64,000 nucleotides of DNA from Batkoa obscura (taxonomy: Eukaryota; Entomophthoromycota; Entomophthoromycetes; Entomophthorales; Batkoaceae), in NCBI GenBank assembly GCA_030770535.1, contig JASVEC010000013.1:620001-684000 (forward strand). Reading direction: 5' to 3'. The position numbers were made by a program, and so were the translations under genes. Below, one piece after another: positions 55,196-64,000 of this stretch (within the stretch, counting starts at the first letter, position 1; each line of letters opens with the position of its first letter). The notes beneath the pieces were generated by a model, which had not been told where the DNA came from, did no database searches, and saw only the letters and a list, made by a program, of their open reading frames with translations.

Positions 55196-55969
55196 ATGAA
55201 CTGTGAAGCCTGCAGATTTGATGATTCTGGATTAGAAAACTATTTATCTAGTACTCATTTTGATTTGGAAAAGGGTATCTATAGTGGGTCAAATTCTAGC
55301 AGATCAACTATTAATGGAAACGTTGGTATCACAATTTTTGATAATATTTTAGTAAAAAATAGGTTCGGTGAAAAGGTTCCAGTAAATGAGTTATGGAAGG
55401 AAAAAACAGTTGTTATTAAAGTACTGAGGCAACTAGGATGCTGTTTATGTAAACAAGAAGCTAAAATGTTATCGGATATGAAACCACTTTTTGATAAACA
55501 TAATGTTACTATGGCAGCAATCGCTTTTGAAGATATTGATTTAGAGGCGTTTTTAGAATCAGGATATTGGGATTGGGATATTTATCTTGATTCAGAAAGG
55601 AATGTGTATAAGGCTGCTGGATTAAACAAAGTATCTGTATTTTATTTATTATCGGCATTAGCCACAAGATCATTTAAAAAATTGTTTGCTTATCTAAAAG
55701 ACAAAGGGATGACTAACAGCATTAAAGGAGGCGATCTTAGACAACTTGGTGGTACTTTTGTAATAAACCTTAATGGAGAGATCCTTTATAGTTTTAGAGC
55801 AAAAAAATTTGGACAATTCCCAAGTGTCAAAGAAATTTATAAGGTGATTGGCGGTGATCCTGATGAGATCAATGAAGACTTCCTTGAAGAATATATTTAC
55901 ACTAGAAAAAGATTGAGCGGCGATTCAAGCATTAGCTCAAGTTCTATCTTATCTGGTGATACATCTTAA
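55196..55969 (+). CDS. PRXL2/AhpC-TSA_2-type thioredoxin-fold protein, paralogue 1
   Basis: Intronless, 257 residues. The thioredoxin-like core begins at about 50 and includes VVIKVLRQLGCCLCKQEAKMLSDM, in which GCCLC gives a CxxC pair at the end of the first core strand, as in the PRXL2 (FAM213) and AhpC/TSA_2 proteins. Further blocks are LESGYWDWDIYLDSERNVYK, LRQLGGTFVINLNGEILYSF and FGQFPSVKEIYKVIGGDPDE. The N-terminus contains a second C-x-x-C (NCEACRF) and the C-terminus is Ser-rich. Family members act in redox or prostamide/prostaglandin F reduction in animals; the fungal role is unknown. It is the first of three same-strand relatives within 5 kb. Confidence 0.83.
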   Translation: MNCEACRFDDSGLENYLSSTHFDLEKGIYSGSNSSRSTINGNVGITIFDNILVKNRFGEKVPVNELWKEKTVVIKVLRQLGCCLCKQEAKMLSDMKPLFDKHNVTMAAIAFEDIDLEAFLESGYWDWDIYLDSERNVYKAAGLNKVSVFYLLSALATRSFKKLFAYLKDKGMTNSIKGGDLRQLGGTFVINLNGEILYSFRAKKFGQFPSVKEIYKVIGGDPDEINEDFLEEYIYTRKRLSGDSSISSSSILSGDTS

Positions 55970-56542
55970 ACTTTACTATTTAAAAAAAAGGGTTTGAAAT
56001 CCTATTCTAATTATTTTATCATACTATTACGCCTATTAAATAAATATTTGAAGTGTAAAATTTTTATTTTAATACTTAGATTCGAGTTATATTTATATTA
56101 TAAGTTGCTGTGTTTGATAAAGATGATATTGGAACTGACTTTTGTTTTTAAATAAAATATAATACGAGCTTAGATAGAAGCTAATGTTTATGAAAGCTAG
56201 TTTTTAAACTAAAATATCTTTTTAAATACATATAGCTCAATATATTTTTCAAATATTTTTATATTAATGAAAAAACTGAAACATTAAAATTTTCTATTTA
56301 TTCAATTCAAAATCTATGTTTTTAGGAATTTTAGTTATAACAATATTGATAATGCTTTATATTTTATTTGTTAATATTTGATTTCATTTTCTTAATTTTA
56401 AAATAAAAATAATAATGTTGTACAACGTGGTGATATTAGATTACTTTTGTAGTTGAAAAATCTTTTATTAACTTACTAAATCTATGGTTAATAAAACATG
56501 ACACTAATACATCTATTTCATTTAATTTATTATTGAAAATAC
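55970..56542. other. Intergenic
   Basis: AT-rich 3' flank of the first PRXL2-type gene; nothing recognised. Confidence 0.4.
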
Positions 56543-56651
56543 ATATGGAAGTGTTTTTTTTTTTTGCTTCATTACTTTTTCCATCCTTTAAGCGCTATTT
56601 GAGTGGAAAAATTGGTAGTAAAATTCTTAAACACAAAATACATCCCCACAT
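56543..56651 (+). mobile_element. Family A MITE
   Basis: Starts ATATGGAAGTGT, has the core TTTAAGCGCTATTTGAGTGG, and ends ACATCCCCACATGT. Confidence 0.82.
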
Positions 56652-56998
56652 GTTGATAATTCTGGTTACAATGTAATAATTTAGACGATAAGAAATGTTC
56701 CAAATCTGAATTATTTATCATCTCGCACACAATACATTAAATTCATTAAAGAACGCTATGATAATTTACAATTACGTTCTTAAATTAATAATTCAATTAA
56801 TTTTAAGGTCCTAGATGATGCCTCTTTTAGCTCTAATACTACTTCTATGACGTACAACTGAAATTGATATAAACTCTATTATTTATTATTATAGATTAAT
56901 AAATACTACCATAGATATTCAATTTCTAAAAAAGAATAGTTGACAAGATGTAAAGAAAGAGTGAGAAATAAAAAACTATAAATAATAATAAAATTAAA

Positions 56999-57070
56999 CT
57001 CTCGAGCGGGGAATTGAACCCCGGTCTCCCGCGTGACAGGCGGGGATACTCACCACTATACTACCCGAGA
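56999..57070 (-). tRNA. tRNA-Asp (GTC)
   Basis: Reverse strand: acceptor arms TCTCGGG and CTCGAGA pair (one G-T wobble), D-arm TAGTATAGTGGTGAGTATC, anticodon stem-loop CCCGC-CTGTCAC-GCGGG with anticodon GTC, T-arm CGGGGTTCAATTCCCCG, discriminator G. 72 nt, no intron, matching the usual eukaryotic tRNA-Asp. Much richer in G/C than its surroundings. Confidence 0.97.
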
Positions 57071-57851
57071 TTAAAATTGAAAGTTAATTAATATATTTAA
57101 ATAATTTTTTTTACCTTTTTTTAAAGCAATATGACTGTAACGTGATTTATTAAATGGTTTCAAAGTTTGATTTATTAGCAATTTTTATTCAAATTTATTT
57201 AGTTATTGAATAAACTTTTCATCAAAAAAATGAATTTAATAGTAATAGTGCAAATATTATATCTTTATAGCAAAGCTTTATTCAACAATTTTTACAATAT
57301 TAAAATAGTATTAATATTCTAAAGTTTACTGTTATAAAGATAAGACTTAATCTTTAAAACTATTATATTTATTATACTTTAATAATGAAATAACTAAACT
57401 TTGAAAGTAATAAAACCATATTTTTAATATTTTCAAGATTAAAACCTTACATACTTTATTCTCAAGTATATTAAAACTATATAAATTATATTATTTGAAC
57501 CGTTATTCTTAAAGATAAAATTTAATAAAATATTAGATTTTTGAAAAAATGAATTATAAATAATAATATTAAAGGTAAATATTAGTTCAATTTACACAAA
57601 AATTTAAAGTTTAAAATAAGTAGTACATATATAAAGTAGATACCAAAAATGATTTATACTATTAATATTCATTAAATAATTAAATGCTAATTATATTAGT
57701 TCGAAATATTCTCTAGTAAAGAATTATCTTAATTCAATGATGTATACCAAGTCAAATAAAATATTGGAAACTAATATAATTGGTAAACTTTAATAGCGAA
57801 TTTATTATACAACTGTAATGACAAGTAAAGTAGATTTTAAAACTCTGTCAC
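57071..57851. other. Intergenic
   Basis: Very AT-rich, no gene or repeat recognised. Confidence 0.5.
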
Positions 57852-57961
57852 TATTTGGCGATGTATTTTTTTATTTAAGAATTTTACTAACAATCTTTCC
57901 GCTCAAATAGTGCCTTAAAAAATGGAAAAAGTGATGAAACCAAAAAAAACATCTTCATTTA
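57852..57961 (-). mobile_element. Family A MITE
   Basis: Starts near TTTGGCGATGTATTTTTTTA, has the core CTCAAATAGTGCCTTAAA, and ends ACATCTTCATTTAT; ends partly changed. Confidence 0.78.
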
Positions 57962-58496
57962 TAATTATAAAGTAAATAATGACCAAGGAAGCTTTTTATT
58001 AAATAGTAAAATTAGATAATAAGTCTAAATACCAAATAGAAGTTCGGCCACAATATTGTTAGTAACAGTAGAAATTAAGTGTATATAATTAAGTATGATT
58101 AAATAGTCAATAAAACAATACAATGAACATTTCCATTGATTATCTCATATTGCTTAGAAAATAGTAACAAAAATAGAAAAGTTTATTTGAATTAGATATA
58201 TTTATAAATAGGCTGATAAGAGGAGTAACAATAAATAGATAGTTTACATATGAAATAAAGTTAAATAAAAAGCTTATATAATAAATATAAAAAAACCGTA
58301 ACCAAGTCAAGTGTAAAAAAATTAGTTTAAAATAAGTCTTTATATAGAAGCATAAAATAAGTTATTCGAATTTATGAATCTTTTATTCGATTTTAGTATA
58401 GAACTTTAGATCATTGAGTATGGGGCCAACTCGAGGTATAAAGCATTTTAAAAATTAATTAAATTTGCATTTTTGTTTTTTTTAATATTTTTTTAA
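57962..58496. other. Intergenic, promoter of the second PRXL2-type gene
   Basis: AT-rich; GGTATAAAGC at about 58435 lies 60 bp before the start codon, a distance like that in the first paralogue. Confidence 0.4.
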
Positions 58497-59237
58497 ATGC
58501 AGTGTACTTCTTGTGAGCATTATGAAACCTCGATAAACAATGACAGAAAGGAGGATCCATTTTTAAATCATCATTATACATTAAATGGTAAATTATCCAA
58601 AGTGATTGAAGATATTGTAGTTAAAGATAGATTTGGTAACGATATTAAAGTCAAAGAGTTATGGAAAGAAAGAACAGTGATAGTTAAAGTATTAAGAAGG
58701 TTGGGATGTTGTTTATGTAGACAAGAAGCTAAAATGCTATCTGAAATGCAACCCTTATTTGAAAAACATAATGTTGGTTTAGTTGCTATTACACATGAAG
58801 ATGTTGATTCAAGTGTTTTTATAACTTCCGGTTATTGGAATTGGGATATTTATATGGATTATGAACGAAAAGTATATAAAGCTGCTGGCTTACACAAAGT
58901 ATCATTATCTTATATATTTTATGTATTGAGAAAAAGGATCTTAAAATCTTTAGTGGGATTTTTAAGAGACAAAGGGATCCCTAATACTATTCAAAAAGGT
59001 AGTATTCGTCAACTTGGTGGCACTTTTGTAATCAATCCACGCGGTGAAATAATTTATAGTTTTAAAGCAAAAAAATTTGGACAATTTCCAAGTATTAAAG
59101 AAATTTATGAGTTGATTGGTGGTGATCCAGATGAAATTCATGATGACACACCTGAAGAATATGTTTATACAAGGGAAAGGTTAAACGAAGAAGAAAGTTT
59201 TAGTTCAAGTTCTAGATTAAGTTCACGTACCTTTTAA
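58497..59237 (+). CDS. PRXL2/AhpC-TSA_2-type protein, paralogue 2
   Basis: Intronless, 246 residues. Very close to the gene at 55196 from about residue 38 onward: VIVKVLRRLGCCLCRQEAKM with the CxxC pair, ITSGYWNWDIYMDYERKVYK, IRQLGGTFVINPRGEIIYSF, FGQFPSIKEIYELIGGDPDE and a Ser-rich tail. The N-terminus again carries CTSC. The N-terminal 35 residues differ, so divergence is fastest there. It shares the redox expectation of paralogue 1. Tandem duplication is clear from order and strand. Confidence 0.83.
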   Translation: MQCTSCEHYETSINNDRKEDPFLNHHYTLNGKLSKVIEDIVVKDRFGNDIKVKELWKERTVIVKVLRRLGCCLCRQEAKMLSEMQPLFEKHNVGLVAITHEDVDSSVFITSGYWNWDIYMDYERKVYKAAGLHKVSLSYIFYVLRKRILKSLVGFLRDKGIPNTIQKGSIRQLGGTFVINPRGEIIYSFKAKKFGQFPSIKEIYELIGGDPDEIHDDTPEEYVYTRERLNEEESFSSSSRLSSRTF

Positions 59238-59606
59238 ATTTATTTTTATATTAATAAACATACAATTATTTTTTCTTTTACTTTTAGCCTATTTTTAAAA
59301 TTGAAATATTAATTTATAACGCATATTTTACATTTAATATATAATTAGTTGAGTTGGGTTCTAATTTCAAGAAAAAAGATTTTAAAGCATTTTTAAAACG
59401 GAAATTGTATTCTGATTATAAACTAGTTTAAGTTTACTAGTTTTCAAATAAATTTAATTTGTTCTATGATAAAATCCCCAAACTATTTTGGGGTAAATTT
59501 AGTCTGTGGAGAAATTGATGATAAATTTCAATGTTTAATTAGAATTGTATAAAAATAACTTCAAATGTAAATTTCAATTCAATTTAACATTCCAACTTAA
59601 TTTTAA
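59238..59606. other. Spacer between PRXL2-type paralogues 2 and 3
   Basis: 370 bp, AT-rich, nothing else recognised; must hold the third paralogue's promoter. Confidence 0.45.
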
Positions 59607-60353
59607 ATGAACACTACTCGAAATAAAATTTATTGTCAAATTAATCCACAATTACATGACATTTCTAAGTCAAAACAAGATATGTATTATAAGTCCAGTC
59701 TAATAAATATTAGCTCTTCCTTGTTGAGTAGTTCATCTAATAATTGTGATATTACCAAAGATAATGCAAAGATGTTTAATGGAATTACAATCAAAAAATT
59801 AGATGGAGAAGAAATGTATCTTAGTGATTTATGGAAACACAATTCAGTAGTATTAAAGGTATTACCACACTTAGATTGTAAATTAGCTCATCATGAAGCC
59901 CAAATGTTATCCGAATTTCAAGCTTCTTTTGAAAAAAATAATATAAAGATGATAGTTATAGTATTAAAAGATTTAGATTTAACTACTTTTTTAAGTTCAG
60001 GTTATTGGAAATGGGACTTATATTTAGATCCTACAAGTAAAGTATTTAAAGCATCCGAATCTATATTAAACTCCACAAAATTACCCAAATTCAATCAATT
60101 TTTTAAATATTCCAATATTAAATCCTTATTAAATTATAGTCATACTAAACAAGATAATTACTCTGGTGAAACTTATTTAATCAATTCAAATAATGAAATA
60201 TTATATTCTTTTAAACCCTCAAAACAATCTCCATTTCCAGACATTAAATATATACTTAACTTACTAGATGCTGATATGGATGATATAGATGAATTAATAT
60301 ATAATGTAAAATATAATATTAGTTCACCCTCGTCATCAAATTACTCTCTATAG
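59607..60353 (+). CDS. PRXL2-type paralogue 3, CxxC lost
   Basis: Intronless, 248 residues. It keeps the family frame: LSDLWKHNSVVLKVLP, then EAQMLSEFQASFEKN, LSSGYWKWDLYLDPTSKVFK, TYLINSNNEILYSFKPS and a C-terminal acidic segment. The redox motif GCCLC of its sisters is here DCKLA, so only the first Cys of the pair remains; the LGGTF segment is also replaced. The N-terminus lacks the C-x-x-C. I infer a diverged, possibly redox-dead member of the tandem array that is still under selection to stay open. Confidence 0.72.
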   Translation: MNTTRNKIYCQINPQLHDISKSKQDMYYKSSLINISSSLLSSSSNNCDITKDNAKMFNGITIKKLDGEEMYLSDLWKHNSVVLKVLPHLDCKLAHHEAQMLSEFQASFEKNNIKMIVIVLKDLDLTTFLSSGYWKWDLYLDPTSKVFKASESILNSTKLPKFNQFFKYSNIKSLLNYSHTKQDNYSGETYLINSNNEILYSFKPSKQSPFPDIKYILNLLDADMDDIDELIYNVKYNISSPSSSNYSL

Positions 60354-60879
60354 TTCTAGACAGGTATATTATTTCCAACCCTTTATTTAAAAATTATTCC
60401 CCCCTCCTTTTATTTGTTTTGCTTTTTTTAACTTGATTTTGGATATTTGATTTACCCGATAATTGTTTGTAAAAAGTAATAAAAAAATAAAATAACTATA
60501 ATAAAATTGAACATTACTTTTTACTTTAATATAAAAATAATCTTAATACTTATGTTAATATCTTATATTGATAGAAATTAGTCTAATAGACTTAAGTTAT
60601 TTTTTATGTTTGATTATAATATTTTTATCATTATAAAATTTCAAAAAATACTTTTTTATTTTTACTTTTATTTTTTTTGGTTAATTACTATCTCCTTTTC
60701 ACCTCACTTTTTTTAAAAATAAACATCTATTTTTATAAAAAATAAGATTGAATTTATCATAAGATTTTTGTTATATTTACCCCCTTATTTAACCTATTTT
60801 ATTACTTTAAATTTTATATCACTTTTAATATTAAATAAAGTTATTATTTCCATGTTTCAAATAAAATAAAGTATCAATA
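60354..60879. other. Intergenic
   Basis: AT-rich 3' flank, no feature recognised. Confidence 0.45.
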
Positions 60880-60985
60880 AATGAGGATGTTTTTTTTGGT
60901 TTCATTACTTTTTCTATTTTTTAAGCGCTATTTAAGCGGAAAAGTTGTTAGTAAAATCCTTAAACAGAAAAATATATCCCCATAT
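60880..60985 (+). mobile_element. Family A MITE
   Basis: Starts AATGAGGATGT, has the core TTTTAAGCGCTATTTAAGCG, and ends ATATCCCCATAT. Confidence 0.82.
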
Positions 60986-61272
60986 AGATAAATTAAAACG
61001 TGTTGAGGTAATATTTTAAAAAAAAGTAAGATAATTCTTATATTGAATGAAAAAACAAACAATATTTTAATAATTATTGGAATTAATGTTCAAATTAGAT
61101 ATTGAATTCAATTATCTAATAATAAATAAAACAAAATGTTAAGAACATATATTGATATCAATTTCCAAACATATGTATAAATGAACTTGTCATACATTTA
61201 GTTCTAGAACTTATTTATTAACTTTGAATAAATTAAAAAAGTGATTTAATAATGTTACTTTATTTAGTTATA

Positions 61273-61377
61273 ATATGGGGATGTTTTTTTGGTTTTATCA
61301 CTTTTTCCATTTTTTAAGCCTATTTATGTGGAAAGATTGTTAGCAAAATTCTCAAACAAAGAAATACATCCCTATAT
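61273..61377 (+). mobile_element. Family A MITE
   Basis: Starts ATATGGGGATGTTTTTTTGG, has the core TTTTTTAAGCCTATTTATG, and ends ACATCCCTATAT. Same orientation as the previous copy, about 290 bp downstream. Confidence 0.83.
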
Positions 61378-62247
61378 GTTTTTACTTTTATTATATAATA
61401 TGTTGATTAAAGATAAAAATAAATGATTTGATTTTATTAAAATGTATAACATATAATTAAATTTGATTTGAAAATGTTTTTAAATTAGTATTTTAATAAT
61501 TAACAACTGAAATGTTTTATTAACTTAGTTTAAAAATATTAATTAATTTATTATTTTTAGATATGTATTGTATTATAATAAATTAATAGTTCAAAAACAA
61601 CTAACTATAAATAAAATAAAATAAAATAAAATAAAATAAAATAAAAAAGCATATTTATAGTCTTATATTTACTACTAAATTATTATATAAAACTGGGTTT
61701 AATTTAATCTTAATTAGTTAAAGATGGCAAGGTTTTATAAATCTGAAATTTTTTAATCAAATTCCAATAAATGTAAAGATCTTAATAATTAAGCATATGA
61801 TAAGCTTTTATATTTATTAAATGGCCTTGTCCTTCAGCTTCATTTTTTATAATAAAATTTAAAAAAACACTTATTTCTTTATAACTTTAGTTTATTTAAA
61901 ACATATCTAATATGTCTTTCATTTTCTTTTGGCACAATGCTACATAATTATGTACGAGTTCAAATCTACATTATTAGTTTCTAAAAAATGGTGTCCAACT
62001 TGAATTCTAAACCTATATCTATTTTCTATTAATTCTTTTTAAATTTAATAATACAAATATTCCATTTTTAATTCCTTACTTTAGAATTGGAAACTTTAAA
62101 AAACTATTGTGACTAAAAAAAAGCCATTTAATATTCTTTCTTAATAGATCAACTAGCAACCAAGCACCAACTATAACAACGATAATAACGATAACAACGA
62201 TAACAGCAATAACAATAACAACATAACAATTGTAGAATATACATAAT
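61378..62247. other. Intergenic, promoter of adaptor accessory protein
   Basis: Contains the pentamer repeat at 61611 and an AAC/AAT-rich leader-like segment just before the ATG at 62248. Confidence 0.45.
61611..61647 (+). repeat. (ATAAA)n repeat
   Basis: About seven ATAAA units in intergenic DNA. Confidence 0.85.
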
Positions 62248-64000
62248 ATGAATTTTGGTAATTTTGGTTTCCGTTTAGGTTTCAAAAAAAAAGAAGAGAA
62301 CCGGTCATTACTCTTTGATGATGACGAACCAGCTTCAGCAATGAGTAATGAGCGAACAGTTAGCGAAGATAGAGTAGCTAATTTATTTGATAATGAACTA
62401 GCATTTCAAGAAATGGAAGAAGAGGAGAGTAATAGGGGTATAGGTATGGGTAAATTAAAGTAAGTAGAAATTTTTATTAATATTTTAATTTAAATGGTAC
62501 CAAACAATGGCTTATTTATATACTTTTTTTTTTAGTGAATCGAATTCTAATAGTAATCACAATTATGAAAAAAAAGGAGTTCAAGTGGATTTATTTGATG
62601 TGTTAAATGAGGGTAAACAATATGAAAAAAATCAAAAGAAACAAGTGGACTTATTTGGAGAATTTGAAGGAAATAACAAGAATCAAAATCAATCAAGTGG
62701 TAAGGATCTATTTGATGGCTTTGGTGATTTTATGAGTACAAGTAATAACAACAATAACAAAGAAGAAAATCAACAAAGTACAACTAAAGAGGACTTATTC
62801 GATGGTTTTAGTGATTTTATGGGTACTGGGGACAACAATAGTAGTAATAACAATAAAACTACACAGAAGAAGCAGAGTTCAAAGAATGAGGATTTATTGG
62901 ATGGGTTTGTTGATTTTATGACAACGAATGATAATAATAATAATGAAATTATGGAGGAAAAACATAGTAATGTAAATACAATCAATTTATTAGACGAATT
63001 TGAAGAGTTTACTAGTAGTAATGCAAATGGAAATAAAGGCGTTAATAAAAACATAAACCAAAGTTTTAATAAACATAATAATTTATTAGATGATTTTGAT
63101 AATTTTGCTAATAATACAAATGAACAAAAGAATGATAAAAAAGATGATAATCAAGATGAATGGAATGAATTTAATTTATTTACTCAATTTGAAGAGAGTA
63201 ATGGAGATATCAATAATAATACAAATATAAACACCAACGATCAAGATTTGTATGGAGATTTTGTAACAGCGGAATTTGAAGACAATGATAACAATAACAA
63301 TAATAATAATAATAGTAATACAAAACTAATACCAACAAATAACAGTCATACAATCTTACGCTCCAAAACAATGATGTTAGATAAAGATAAAGAAAGTCAA
63401 TTAATGAATTATAAAACACATCATAAAAGCTTATCTTTAGATATTAAACAAAAATTAAATAATCATCAAATTGATGAATTTGAATTATTAGATAAAACTT
63501 ATTTTCCAAAAATTATAACAAAAAAGAAAGAAAATCGAAAAAATAGTTGGAATAAAGGTAAGTTTTATTATTATTATTATTATTAACACAAGTTTATTAT
63601 GATTATTAATATGTTTAATTTTTTATATTTTAGATCCATCAACTCCTACTAAAGCATTAAAAGTGTTAAGGTAATTTATTAAATAATAATTTTATTATAA
63701 TATTATATATTTATAATTTTATAATAGTCATTTAGATATTGAACCTTGGTTTAAAATATATTCTTATATTGAAAATCAATTTCAATTAGCTATTGAGAAA
63801 TTAAAACAGTTAGATTTAATATTAAATAATAATGAGAGGTTAATTTTATTAGAATATAATCCATTAAATTTTTATTTAAAAGGTAAATTTAATACAATTA
63901 TTTATTTATTTATTTGTTAATTTATTATTTAGCTTTATTTGAACTTAAAGTTATAATTGAGCGTTTAGAATTATCTATTAATTATAATAAATTACAATTG
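62248..64000 (+). CDS. Synergin/aftiphilin-like adaptor accessory protein (5' part)
   Basis: Exons 62248-62459, 62536-63557, 63634-63670, 63728-63882 and 63933 onward; the gene runs off the window. The start is MNFGNFGFRLGFKKKEENRS. Exon 2 carries about nine repeats of the form D-L-F/L-D/G-x-F-x-x-F (DLFGEF, DLFDGFGDF, DLFDGFSDF, DLLDGFVDF, NLLDEFEEF, NLLDDFDNF and others) spaced by Asn/Ser/Lys linkers. Acidic-Phe motifs of this kind bind the ear domains of AP-1/GGA and occur in gamma-synergin and aftiphilin. The following part (EPWFKIYSYIENQF...) is helical. Clathrin/AP-1 traffic is inferred; fold-level homology is not shown. Poly-Asn runs are AAT/AAC encoded. Confidence 0.55.

Noticed and set aside
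1-64000. CRISPR arrays, bacterial operons, riboswitches
   Set aside because: No regularly spaced direct repeats, Shine-Dalgarno spacing or riboswitch motifs; intron-bearing eukaryotic genes throughout.

Overview
The window is very AT-rich nuclear DNA with genes on both strands. Many genes carry short GT-AG introns, nearly all 42-65 nt. The gene set is eukaryotic: Vti1 SNARE, prefoldin 4, RasGEF, Pop4, Rpb6, Bud13. There is a P450 with a membrane anchor and a two-domain SCP2 protein ending in the peroxisomal signal SKL, so mitochondria-free, peroxisome-free lineages are unlikely. Together with GPI-anchored Cys-rich secreted proteins and asparagine runs in coding sequence, this best fits an early-diverging, AT-rich fungus (for example the Conidiobolus/Entomophthoromycotina kind). 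The species call is inference only.

Layout. 1-6.4 kb: an isocitrate-lyase-like protein without the catalytic motif, Vti1, prefoldin 4, two small transposon copies, and a secreted HEXXH metalloprotease. 6.4-14.7 kb: mostly non-coding, with a cytochrome P450, a small transposon abutting a solo LTR-like fossil, a broken 7TM-receptor-like gene and a tRNA-like sequence. 14.7-24.4 kb: class I glutamine amidotransferase, RasGEF and a double-PH protein. 25.6-31.8 kb: a small secreted peptide candidate, a class IV aminotransferase (aminodeoxychorismate-lyase type), a sugar O-acetyltransferase, RNase P subunit Pop4 and a Cys-rich GPI protein. 32-39.5 kb: a kynurenine-3-monooxygenase-like FAD enzyme, a second solo LTR-like fossil, a Tc1/IS630-type transposase gene with an altered catalytic residue, and a pair of ~280-bp inverted-repeat elements. 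39.8-51.9 kb: the gene-dense part, with a duplicated 12-cysteine secreted protein, a GPALPP/DUF3752 protein, nicotinamide riboside kinase, tandem SCP2, Rpb6, a taxilin-like coiled coil with a probable 3-nt microexon, and Bud13. 52-62 kb: a second receptor-like relic split by two small transposons, three tandem PRXL2-type thioredoxin-fold genes and tRNA-Asp. 62.2-64 kb: the 5' part of a synergin/aftiphilin-like adaptor accessory protein, cut by the window end.

The most pervasive non-gene signal is one ~105-bp inverted-repeat element with ends ATATGGGGATGT. Fourteen near-full copies and one 36-nt minimal derivative lie in intergenic DNA or in gene relics. No intact gene in the window contains one. 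The genes do not form one pathway. Local themes are RNA processing and transcription (Pop4, Bud13, Rpb6), vesicle traffic (Vti1, taxilin-like, synergin-like) and secreted Cys-rich proteins. Gene calls rest on reading the translations and checking that splice phases join; no database search was possible.
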